Positions 7,410 to 13,114 of a stretch of DNA of 13,114 bases are shown piece after piece. The position numbers and the translations under genes were made by a program. The first letter of the stretch is position 1; the number at the start of each line of letters is the position of its first letter. The notes below the pieces were generated by a model, which did not search any database, was not told the DNA's origin, and saw nothing but the letters and a program-made list of their open reading frames with translations. This DNA comes from CAZCQP01 sp964500895 (GTDB lineage Bacteria; Bacillota; Clostridia; Lachnospirales; JAISER01), in NCBI GenBank assembly GCA_964500895.1, contig CAZCQP010000061.1:1-13114 (forward strand). The letters run 5' to 3'.

Positions 7410-8873
7410 ATGCTGAGCATTGACGATGGACAAAAAAAGGCCATTGGCCTGTCCTTTTTAACCGGGGAGCTGCTGGCAGACTCTCCTTTCGGCATGGAAA
7501 AGCTGAAAAAACCCAAAATCTATGGCCGCCACGAAAAAGAGGCACTGCTGGTTGCCCACTACAACGTGGCGCAAGTGGTGGCGTTTGCTGGGGAAAACCT
7601 GGCCCAGCTAGACAAAGTGCGGCGGCTTTTAATGCGCCTTAAAAACATTCGCAACTCTCTAACGAAATGCGAACATTCCTATTTGCATGAAGTAGAGCTT
7701 TTTGAAGTGAAAAACTTCTTGCTTACCTTTTCAAAGCTTTTGGTGGAATTTGAAACCATGAATGCCGTCACCGCCTTTAAGGGCATAATCTTCACAGACA
7801 TGACCCCGGCGCTGGACATTTTAGACCCCCAGCAAAAACGGGTGGCCCCCTTTTCTTTAAGCGACATGAACTCCCCCACCCTATGGGCCATTCGCAAAGA
7901 AAAGGTGCACATTGAAGGGCTTATTTACGCAGAAAAAAGCCCAGAGAAGGTGGAGGCCCTTAAATTTGAGCGCACCCAGATTGTGGCCAAGGAAGAAGAG
8001 GAAGAAACCCGGCTGAAAAAGGCACTTTCCAAAAGCCTTGTGCCATTCCTGCCCGATTTTTACGCCAACATTGAACAGTTGGGCAACTTGGATGCCACCA
8101 TCCAAAAAGGGCTTTTAGCCCGTAAATACGGGGCCATTTGCCCCACCATCACAGAGGGTGAATCCATTTACCTTGAAAACATGTTCAACCCTCAAATTTC
8201 GGAGATTTTAAAGCAAACAGGCAAAACCTTCACCCCTGTTTCCATCACCCTTTCCCAGGGCACCACCATTTTAACCGGTGCCAACATGGGGGGCAAAAGT
8301 GTTGCGCTGAAAACAGCGGTTTTAAACGTGATTTTATGCCAGATGGGTTTCTTTGTGTTTGCAGAAAAGGCCGAACTGCCTTTGTTTGACGGGGTGCATT
8401 TAATTTCGGAAGACTTGCAGTCCATTCACAAGGGGCTTTCCACTTTTGGTGCGGAAATGCTGCGCTTAAACGATATTTTAAAAAGTGCCAAGGATGCTTT
8501 TCTCTTTATTGCCTTGGACGAACTGGCCCGGGGCACAAACCCGGAAGAAGGGGCCATCATTGTAAAAGCTGTAGCCCGGTATATGCACGGGCTGGAAAGC
8601 ATTTGCCTGCTTACCACCCACTACGACAACATTGTGGAGGACGGCTTTAACCATTATCAGGTGGCCGGGTTGTCTAACTTGGATTTTGCCGCCATGGTGC
8701 TGAAAAACAGCGCCCACAGCGGTGTAGACTTAATTGCCCAGCACATGGATTACCGGCTGGTGAAAGCAGACGGCCGGAAAGACCCGCCCAAAGACGCCTT
8801 AAACATCTGTAAATTATTGGCTTTGGACACCGATGTTTTGGAACAAATCGAACGGCTTTATACAGAAAAATAA
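7410..8873 (+). CDS. MutS-type ATPase resembling aminomutase reactivase KamC
   Basis: A 487-residue protein with a MutS C-terminal ATPase domain: Walker A GANMGGKS (290-297), ABC-like signature STFGAEM (344-350), Walker B FLFIALDE (364-371), switch histidine H404 in LLTTHYDN. An EEEEE-rich helical lever region lies near 180-215. It is far shorter than MutS (about 850) and lacks the N-terminal mismatch-binding domain; it also has no Smr nuclease tail, so neither MutS1 nor MutS2. The tail HMDYRL (445-450) then PPKDALNI (459-466) fits what I remember of KamC, the ATPase partner of KamB. The likely role is ATP-driven remodelling of a B12 enzyme in the cytoplasm, not DNA repair. GAAAGGGG lies 7 bases before the ATG. 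No terminator is visible after it. Confidence 0.75.
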   Translation: MLSIDDGQKKAIGLSFLTGELLADSPFGMEKLKKPKIYGRHEKEALLVAHYNVAQVVAFAGENLAQLDKVRRLLMRLKNIRNSLTKCEHSYLHEVELFEVKNFLLTFSKLLVEFETMNAVTAFKGIIFTDMTPALDILDPQQKRVAPFSLSDMNSPTLWAIRKEKVHIEGLIYAEKSPEKVEALKFERTQIVAKEEEEETRLKKALSKSLVPFLPDFYANIEQLGNLDATIQKGLLARKYGAICPTITEGESIYLENMFNPQISEILKQTGKTFTPVSITLSQGTTILTGANMGGKSVALKTAVLNVILCQMGFFVFAEKAELPLFDGVHLISEDLQSIHKGLSTFGAEMLRLNDILKSAKDAFLFIALDELARGTNPEEGAIIVKAVARYMHGLESICLLTTHYDNIVEDGFNHYQVAGLSNLDFAAMVLKNSAHSGVDLIAQHMDYRLVKADGRKDPPKDALNICKLLALDTDVLEQIERLYTEK

Positions 8874-8917
8874 ACAAACGGGACTGTTTTATGGTTCTTT
8901 GCTATATTTTTCCCGGC

Positions 8918-8947
8918 TTGACGGGTAAGGGTAAATAATAGTATATT
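8918..8947 (+). promoter_or_regulatory. Probable glgA promoter
   Basis: TTGACG (8918-8923) and TATATT (8942-8947), each one mismatch from consensus, 18 bases apart. The predicted start near 8954 leaves a leader of about 23 bases that includes GGGAGGG. The rest of the 103-base gap after the kamC-like gene shows no convincing terminator, so read-through into glgA is possible. Confidence 0.55.
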
Positions 8948-8976
8948 AAATCATATTTTGAAGGGAGGGCATCCTG

Positions 8977-10440
8977 GTGGCCGGCATAAGCGATTTAAAA
9001 ATATTATTTGTGGCTTCGGAAGTAGCACCCTATGCTAAGAGCGGCGGGCTTGGGGATGTCATCGGCTCTCTTCCCCATGCGCTTAAGGCGCTGGGCGCCG
9101 ATGTGCGGGTGGTTTTTCCTAAATATAAATCTATAAACCCGGAACGCTTAGCGGGCCTTATCTTTGTAGATTCTTTTGTAACCAGTTTAAACTGGCGGCA
9201 TCAAAACACAAGCATCCACATGCTCAATAACTCCGTTCCCACCTATTTAATTGAAAACGACTATTACTTCGGCCGGGACGGTTTCTATGGCTATTGGGAT
9301 GATGACGAGCGGTTTGCGTTTTTTACCAAAGCCGCAGTGGAATTTTTAAACTACATTGACTTTAAGCCAGACATTTTGCATTTTAACGACTGGCAAACAG
9401 GCTTGGGCAGTGTGTACTTAAAAGACAATTACGGCGGTTTTACTTTTTATAAAGACATGAAAACCGTTTTTACCATTCACAACATGCAGTACCAAGGCAA
9501 TTTTGACCGGGAAGCCCTGCACCATGTAGACTTAAACGACGGCTATTTCGATACCAAGAAAATGGAATTTCATGGGCGCATCAGTTTTATGAAAGCGGGC
9601 ATTGTGTATGCAGATGCGGTAACCACCGTGAGCAACACCTACAGCCGGGAAATTCAAACCGCCCAGTACGGCTACGGCATGGACGGTTTGTTGCGTGCCT
9701 ACAACCACAAGCTTTACGGCATTTTAAACGGCATAGATGTGGGGGACTATAACCCGGAAACAGACCCCCACATTCCGTTTCACTTCAACAGCCAGAGTAT
9801 GGAGAAAAAGAAAGAAGCCAAACATGCCTTGCAAAAAGAGCTGGGGCTGCCTGAAAGCCACGCCCCCATCATTAGCATTGTTTCCCGGTTGGCAGACCAA
9901 AAAGGTCTGGACTTAGTGGCCGTGGCGCTGGAAGAACTGATGGGCATGGACATTCAGCTGGTGGTGCTGGGCACAGGAGACGGCCGGTACGAGCATTTGT
10001 TTAAACACATGGCTTGGCGGTTCCCCCACAAGCTTTCCGCCAACATTTATTTCAGCGAACCCATGGCCAGAAAGATTTATGCAGCGTCGGACATGTTCTT
10101 AATGCCTTCTCTGTTTGAACCCTGCGGCTTGGGGCAGCTCATTGCCATGCGCTACGGCACGGTGCCCATTGTGCGGCAAACTGGCGGGCTGCGGGATACA
10201 GTGACCCACTTTAACAGCTGCACCAGAGAAGGCAACGGCTTTGTGTTTAACGACTATGTGGCTAGTGGCATGATGTGGGCGGTGCACCAAGGGCTGCAAA
10301 CGTACTGGAATGCCCCAGACGATTGGCAGCAGGTGGTGTCCAACGCCATCAACAGCGATTTTTCATGGAAAGCATCCGCCTTGCGGTATGCCCAATTATA
10401 TGAAAGCCTAACCAAAAAACGGTGCATTTCCGCCTTTTGA
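8977..10440 (+). CDS. glgA: Glycogen synthase (ADP-glucose, GT5)
   Basis: 487 residues, the usual length for bacterial GlgA, which extends alpha-1,4-glucan from ADP-glucose in the cytoplasm. N-terminal ADP-glucose motif KSGGLGDV (21-28), HFNDWQTGL (135-143), TIHNMQYQG (166-174), ILNGID (249-254), SRLADQKG (303-310), and the active-site block EPCGLGQ (381-387) followed by QTGGLRDTV (401-409). The start is a GTG at 8977 with AGGGAGGG 7 bases upstream. It stands alone: no glgC, glgD, glgB or glgP in the window, so precursor supply is encoded elsewhere. The protein's last residues (KRCISAF) lie over sequence that in another frame continues into a transposase remnant, so the native tail may have been replaced; the catalytic parts are complete. 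Confidence 0.95.
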   Translation: MAGISDLKILFVASEVAPYAKSGGLGDVIGSLPHALKALGADVRVVFPKYKSINPERLAGLIFVDSFVTSLNWRHQNTSIHMLNNSVPTYLIENDYYFGRDGFYGYWDDDERFAFFTKAAVEFLNYIDFKPDILHFNDWQTGLGSVYLKDNYGGFTFYKDMKTVFTIHNMQYQGNFDREALHHVDLNDGYFDTKKMEFHGRISFMKAGIVYADAVTTVSNTYSREIQTAQYGYGMDGLLRAYNHKLYGILNGIDVGDYNPETDPHIPFHFNSQSMEKKKEAKHALQKELGLPESHAPIISIVSRLADQKGLDLVAVALEELMGMDIQLVVLGTGDGRYEHLFKHMAWRFPHKLSANIYFSEPMARKIYAASDMFLMPSLFEPCGLGQLIAMRYGTVPIVRQTGGLRDTVTHFNSCTREGNGFVFNDYVASGMMWAVHQGLQTYWNAPDDWQQVVSNAINSDFSWKASALRYAQLYESLTKKRCISAF

Positions 10441-10564
10441 CAAGAAAATCTGGCAAAAATCATTTATCACCAGAATAATCCGCAACGCAGAAGGTTATCA
10501 ACAGGTATGGCATTATATTGATACAAACCCATTAAACAACGAAATCACAGCCAGGCGGTTGTAG
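10412..10564 (+). pseudogene. C-terminal remnant of a REP-associated (Y1/IS200-like) transposase
   Basis: In the frame ending at TAG 10562-10564, the sequence from about 10412 reads ...FDKKIWQKSF, then IIRNAEGYQQVWHYIDTNP and ITARRL. The IWQKSF...IIRN...YIDTNP pattern is the typical C-terminal end of RAYT-type Y1 transposases. No start codon or HUH catalytic region belongs to it, so it is a fragment of about 45-50 residues. Its first ~29 bases overlap the end of glgA in a different frame, and its stop codon falls inside the first palindromic repeat, the arrangement expected of a RAYT next to its REP sequence. Confidence 0.7.
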
Positions 10565-10587
10565 GGAACAACCCCTGTGTCGTTCCG
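10561..10587 (+). repeat. REP-like palindromic repeat, copy 1
   Basis: Begins GTAGGGAACAACCCCTG and ends GTCGTTCCG. The arms GGAACAAC and GTCGTTCC pair at all but one position. A second copy at 11033-11058 differs at two bases and lacks one. It overlaps the stop codon of the transposase remnant and lies 21 bases before the barstar-like gene. Confidence 0.75.
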
Positions 10588-10608
10588 TTAAATTTCAAAT
10601 GGGAGGCC

Positions 10609-11025
10609 ATGCAGCCCATGCATCGAAGAATAATTATTATTGATGGTAATAAATTTTCTAACTTGCAAGAATTTTTTGATGAAATGGACAGATTGCTAAC
10701 AAAAGATTTAACCTGGCAGGCAGGTCGTAATTTAGATGCATTGAATGATTTGCTGCGTGGAGGATTCGGGGTGCATGAATATGGAGAGCCTTTGGCCATT
10801 CATTGGATTAGCGCTGATAAAAGCAAATTAAACCTTGGTTATGATGCAACAGTAAAGTATTATAAAAACATGCTAGCATGTTGCCACCCAACAAATAGAG
10901 CATCGGTTTATCACAAGCTAAAAATGGCAAAACAGCATAAAGGCAAGACTTTAATGGACATGATTGCAGAAATTATTGTTAACACTGATGACTCTGGGCA
11001 TGATTGTACATTGGAACTGATGTGA
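10609..11025 (+). CDS. Barstar-family ribonuclease inhibitor (immunity protein)
   Basis: Up to 138 residues. The barstar core is visible: IIIIDGNKF (8-16), a helix, then GRNLDALNDLLRGGFG (39-54). N41-L42-D43-x-x-x-D47 matches the barstar NLDALWD loop, in which the second Asp contacts the barnase active site. The C-terminal half (GYDATVKYYKNML, then a Cys/His-rich strand) resembles the longer barstar relatives found as immunity proteins of polymorphic toxins. No toxin gene is beside it. Hand counting gives 108 G/C in 300 bases over 10621-10920 (36%), well below glgA samples (47-58%), and it lies between two REP-like repeats, so it was probably acquired. Start: GGGAGG is only 2 bases before the ATG at 10609 and 11 before the ATG at 10618, so the latter (135 residues) may be used. 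Confidence 0.82.
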   Translation: MQPMHRRIIIIDGNKFSNLQEFFDEMDRLLTKDLTWQAGRNLDALNDLLRGGFGVHEYGEPLAIHWISADKSKLNLGYDATVKYYKNMLACCHPTNRASVYHKLKMAKQHKGKTLMDMIAEIIVNTDDSGHDCTLELM

Positions 11026-11030
11026 CCAAT

Positions 11031-11069
11031 CTGTAGGGAACGACCCCTGTATCTTCCGATGACCTACAG
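11031..11069 (+). repeat. REP-like palindromic repeat, copy 2
   Basis: 11033-11058 repeats the copy at 10561 in the same orientation (two substitutions, one deleted base). It is also enclosed by a perfect 7-bp inverted repeat, CTGTAGG (11031-11037) and CCTACAG (11063-11069), giving a complete imperfect hairpin. It begins 5 bases after the barstar-like stop codon. Confidence 0.72.
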
Positions 11070-11111
11070 TAAAGTAAAGAAAACAATCCTTTATGTGCTG
11101 GAGGTCATGGC

Positions 11112-11696
11112 ATGGATTTTTTTGAAAACAGCAAATGGATTTTTAAGCCCAAACAGTTTGAGGTGAAGGACGGCAAAGTAACCATAACCACCGAGCCATA
11201 CACCGATTTTTGGCAGCGCACCTACTATGGCTTTCAAAACGACAACGGGCCTGCATTGCTTTTGCCCGTAAAAGATAAACAGTTTTCCTTTACAGTGCGG
11301 ACAGATTTCAACTCCAAACAACGGTTTGACCAGTGTGGCGTGATCATCTACCAAAACAGCGATAACTGGTTCAAAGCATCTATTGAATATGAAAATGCAG
11401 ATTTTCAGCGCCTTGGTAGTGTTGTAACCAATCATGGCTATTCGGATTGGGCAACAACAGACATTCCAGCACTACAGCAGCATATGTTTTACAGATTAAG
11501 TCGCCGGGACAGTGATTTTTGCATTGAGTGCTCCTACGACGGCATAACATTTAAACAGATGAGAATATTCCATTTGTTTTTAGATGTGGAGGAAATCAAT
11601 ATGGGCATCTACGCTTGCAGTCCGGAAAACTCAAGCTTTACCGCAACATTTTCTCATATTACTTTTGGGGAATGTCAATGGGGGGAGCACAAATAA
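11112..11696 (+). CDS. DUF1349-family protein
   Basis: A 194-residue cytoplasmic protein (no signal peptide or membrane segment) of the DUF1349 family, a concanavalin-A-like beta-sandwich fold that includes yeast Ree1. Recognisable blocks: TDFWQRTYYGFQND (31-44), DQCGVIIYQNSDNWFKASIEYEN (from 73) and GSVVTNHGYSDWATT (102-116). Biochemical function of bacterial members is not known to me; sugar or carbohydrate-related binding is often suggested from the fold. GGAGG is 8 bases before the ATG. A sampled stretch has about 50% GC, like the host genes and unlike the barstar neighbour, so it is probably resident. It is convergent with the antiporter gene and shares its terminator. Confidence 0.85.
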   Translation: MDFFENSKWIFKPKQFEVKDGKVTITTEPYTDFWQRTYYGFQNDNGPALLLPVKDKQFSFTVRTDFNSKQRFDQCGVIIYQNSDNWFKASIEYENADFQRLGSVVTNHGYSDWATTDIPALQQHMFYRLSRRDSDFCIECSYDGITFKQMRIFHLFLDVEEINMGIYACSPENSSFTATFSHITFGECQWGEHK

Positions 11697-11747
11697 AAAA
11701 GGAAGGGCTTCGGAACCACTTTGTTCTGAATCCCTTCCTTATTTTTA
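11695..11747. terminator. Bidirectional terminator between convergent genes
   Basis: Outer stem AAGGAAGGG (11699-11707) with CCCTTCCTT (11732-11740), inner stem TCGGAAC (11710-11716) with GTTCTGA (11723-11729). It is flanked by an A-run on the left and TTATTTTTATTT on the right, so a T-tract follows the hairpin on both strands. It ends both the DUF1349 gene and the antiporter gene. Confidence 0.9.
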
Positions 11748-11748
11748 T

Positions 11749-12945
11749 TTAAGCCATTACGGCCCCTTGCTCTTTCACGTTATACGCCATTTTTAAAAGT
11801 ATGGGCGTAATCAGTGTGGTCACAATCACCACCACAACCACCCCAGAAAACAACGCCGGGTTCATCAGCCCCACCAACATGCCTTTGTTGGCCACAATCA
11901 GCGCCACTTCACCACGGGAAATCATGCCCACCCCAATCTGCAAAGACTCTTGGGTTGAAAACCCGCACAGTTTTGCCCCAAAGCCACACCCTGCCACTTT
12001 GCTCACAATGGCCACCACCAGCAGCAACAGGGAAAACATCAGCACAAAAGCATTCAGCCCGGCAAAGCTTATTTTCAAACCGATGCTGGCAAAGAAAATG
12101 GGGGAAAAGAACAGGTAAGACAGAACCTCTGTCTTTTCCTCAATGTACGGGGAAGCCTTGCTGTTGCTGAGCATCAGCCCCGCCATGTAGGCCCCGGTAA
12201 TGTCTGCAATGCCGAACTGCTCTGCCAAGTACGCCATCAGCAAGCAAAAAGCCAGCGCAAAGATGGACAGCCGGTGCACCCGGCCTTTAGACTTAATGAT
12301 GTGCATAAGCAATTGCAGCGCTATGTAGCCCAGCACCACGGCCAGTATAAAAAACAGTACAATCTTAATTAAAATGGTGCCCATGGCCACCACAGAAAAA
12401 TGGGAACCCCCGGAAAAGGACATGATGACAGACAAAATGATAATGCCCAAAATATCGTCGATGATGGCGGCCCCTAATATGGCGGTGCCGGAAAGGGTTT
12501 TTAGCTTTTTAAGTTCTTGCAGTGTTTCCACCGTAATGCCCACAGAGGTGGCGGTTAAAATCACCCCTATGAAAATACTTCTCAAAATGCCTTCCCCAAA
12601 AAAATAAGCCAAGACCAGCCCGCCAACCAAGGGCACTACAACCCCAACAGAAGCAATAACCAGCGCTGCCTTCCAGCATTTTTTAAGTTCAGACAAGTCC
12701 GTTTCCATCCCGGCGGTAAACATGATTAAAATAACACCCAATTCCGCCAGAAACGATAACACATCCGTGCTTTGAAATAAATTTAAACAAGCAGGGCCGA
12801 TGACAATACCCGCTAAAAGGGCACCCACCACTTGGGGCAGGCGAATGGTACGGGTAAAAAGCCCAAAAATTTTGGTCACCACTAAAATAATGGCCAGGTC
12901 TAATAAAATTTTGTATTCCAAGATGACATCCCCTAAGATTTTCAT
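11749..12945 (-). CDS. CPA2-family Na+(K+)/H+ antiporter
   Basis: 398 residues, almost wholly hydrophobic, with about 12-13 membrane segments. Family marks: LPQVVGALLAGIVIGP (36-51), the unwound-helix segment TSVGIT (133-138), the ion-binding aspartate pair IIDD (D163, D164), which indicates an electrogenic NapA-type exchanger, ITGAYMAGL in the second half, and SRGEVALIVANKG with the conserved Arg near the C-terminus. There is no TrkA-N/RCK domain as in KefB/KefC, so it is a stand-alone membrane exchanger, probably for Na+ or pH homeostasis. The ATG at 12945 has no visible ribosome binding site. An in-frame TTG at 12921 (then EYKILLDLAII, like homologues' starts) has AGGGG 8 bases upstream and could be the true start. 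A terminator-like hairpin lies 15 bases before the ATG. Confidence 0.9.
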   Translation of the reverse strand: MKILGDVILEYKILLDLAIILVVTKIFGLFTRTIRLPQVVGALLAGIVIGPACLNLFQSTDVLSFLAELGVILIMFTAGMETDLSELKKCWKAALVIASVGVVVPLVGGLVLAYFFGEGILRSIFIGVILTATSVGITVETLQELKKLKTLSGTAILGAAIIDDILGIIILSVIMSFSGGSHFSVVAMGTILIKIVLFFILAVVLGYIALQLLMHIIKSKGRVHRLSIFALAFCLLMAYLAEQFGIADITGAYMAGLMLSNSKASPYIEEKTEVLSYLFFSPIFFASIGLKISFAGLNAFVLMFSLLLLVVAIVSKVAGCGFGAKLCGFSTQESLQIGVGMISRGEVALIVANKGMLVGLMNPALFSGVVVVVIVTTLITPILLKMAYNVKEQGAVMA

Positions 12946-12959
12946 AATTAAACAGCAGG

Positions 12960-12983
12960 AAAAAGCGGCTAAACATTAGCCGC
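12960..12983 (-). terminator. Terminator-like hairpin just upstream of the antiporter
   Basis: Perfect 8-bp stem GCGGCTAA (12965-12972) / TTAGCCGC (12976-12983), loop of 3, followed on the minus strand by TTTTT (12964-12960). It could end a gene lying beyond the right edge, or act as an attenuator in the antiporter leader, since no room remains for a promoter between it and the start codon. Confidence 0.7.
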
Positions 12984-13002
12984 AGGAAGTTGCTGACATA
13001 AA

Positions 13003-13114
13003 GTTCTTGGGAAACTTTTTCGAGAAAAAGTTTCCCAAACCCTTCAAAAAGCTTTTACAGAAATGCCGCAAAGCGGCATTTCATAAAGTTTTTGCACCGC
13101 TTTTTTCAAAAAGC
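13003..13114. repeat. Multi-hairpin intergenic repeat at the right edge
   Basis: No coding sequence is seen here. There is a perfect 14-bp hairpin (13007-13020 with 13025-13038, loop CGAG) and a perfect 10-bp hairpin (13060-13069 with 13073-13082, loop AAA). The last bases, GCTTTTTTCAAAAAGC at 13099-13114, are themselves palindromic, and similar AAAAGCTTTT sequence occurs at 13047-13056. Such stacked hairpins resemble non-coding repeat or MITE-like elements common in clostridial genomes; the element may continue past the window. Confidence 0.6.

Noticed and set aside
7410..8873. DNA mismatch repair protein MutS or MutS2
   Set aside because: Only the ATPase domain and a helical region are present; the mismatch-binding N-terminus and the Smr nuclease are missing, and the neighbour is a KamB-like protein.
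10495..10503. DnaA-box-like TTATCAACA (also at 2321)
   Set aside because: One mismatch to the consensus and no cluster of such boxes or dnaA/dnaN nearby; one copy is within the transposase remnant.
1..13114. CRISPR array or prophage
   Set aside because: No regularly spaced repeats with unique spacers and no phage structural, integrase or cas genes were seen on either strand.

Overview
The window looks like chromosome of a Gram-positive anaerobe of the class Clostridia (Oscillospirales-like is my best guess). Support: consensus sigma-A promoters and AGGAGG-type ribosome binding sites, intrinsic terminators with T-tracts, an S-layer-homology (SLH) anchored surface peptidase, a KamB/KamC-like reactivase pair typical of amino-acid fermenters, a bacterial glycogen synthase, and near-50% GC. 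The species call is inference.

Left part, minus strand (1-5311): a sucrose-phosphorylase-type GH13 enzyme running off the left edge overlaps a PfkB-family sugar kinase by 8 bases, a two-gene disaccharide catabolism operon. Upstream lie a long palindrome and a 952-residue secreted M28 aminopeptidase with a PA domain and three C-terminal SLH repeats, driven by a good promoter at 5283-5311.

Middle, plus strand (5359-10440): a perfect-consensus promoter drives a single tRNA-Cys closed by a strong terminator. Only 29 bases after that terminator begins a tight three-gene cluster: a PhzF-family isomerase, a P-loop protein resembling KamB, and a MutS-type ATPase resembling KamC (putative reactivase of a B12-dependent aminomutase, but no aminomutase is present here). 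Glycogen synthase glgA follows with its own probable promoter.

Right part: just after and partly overlapping the 3' end of glgA is the C-terminal remnant of a REP-associated (Y1/RAYT-like) transposase. Then a low-GC barstar-like immunity gene sits between two nearly identical ~27-bp palindromic repeats, so 10412-11069 reads as an accessory island. A DUF1349 gene follows and converges, through a bidirectional terminator, on a minus-strand CPA2-type Na+/H+ antiporter. The antiporter is preceded by a terminator-like hairpin 15 bases from its start, and the right edge holds several long hairpins of repeat type.

Working together: the phosphorylase and kinase would give glucose-1-phosphate and fructose-6-phosphate, and glucose-1-phosphate is the precursor (through ADP-glucose made elsewhere) for GlgA. 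The other genes look functionally independent.
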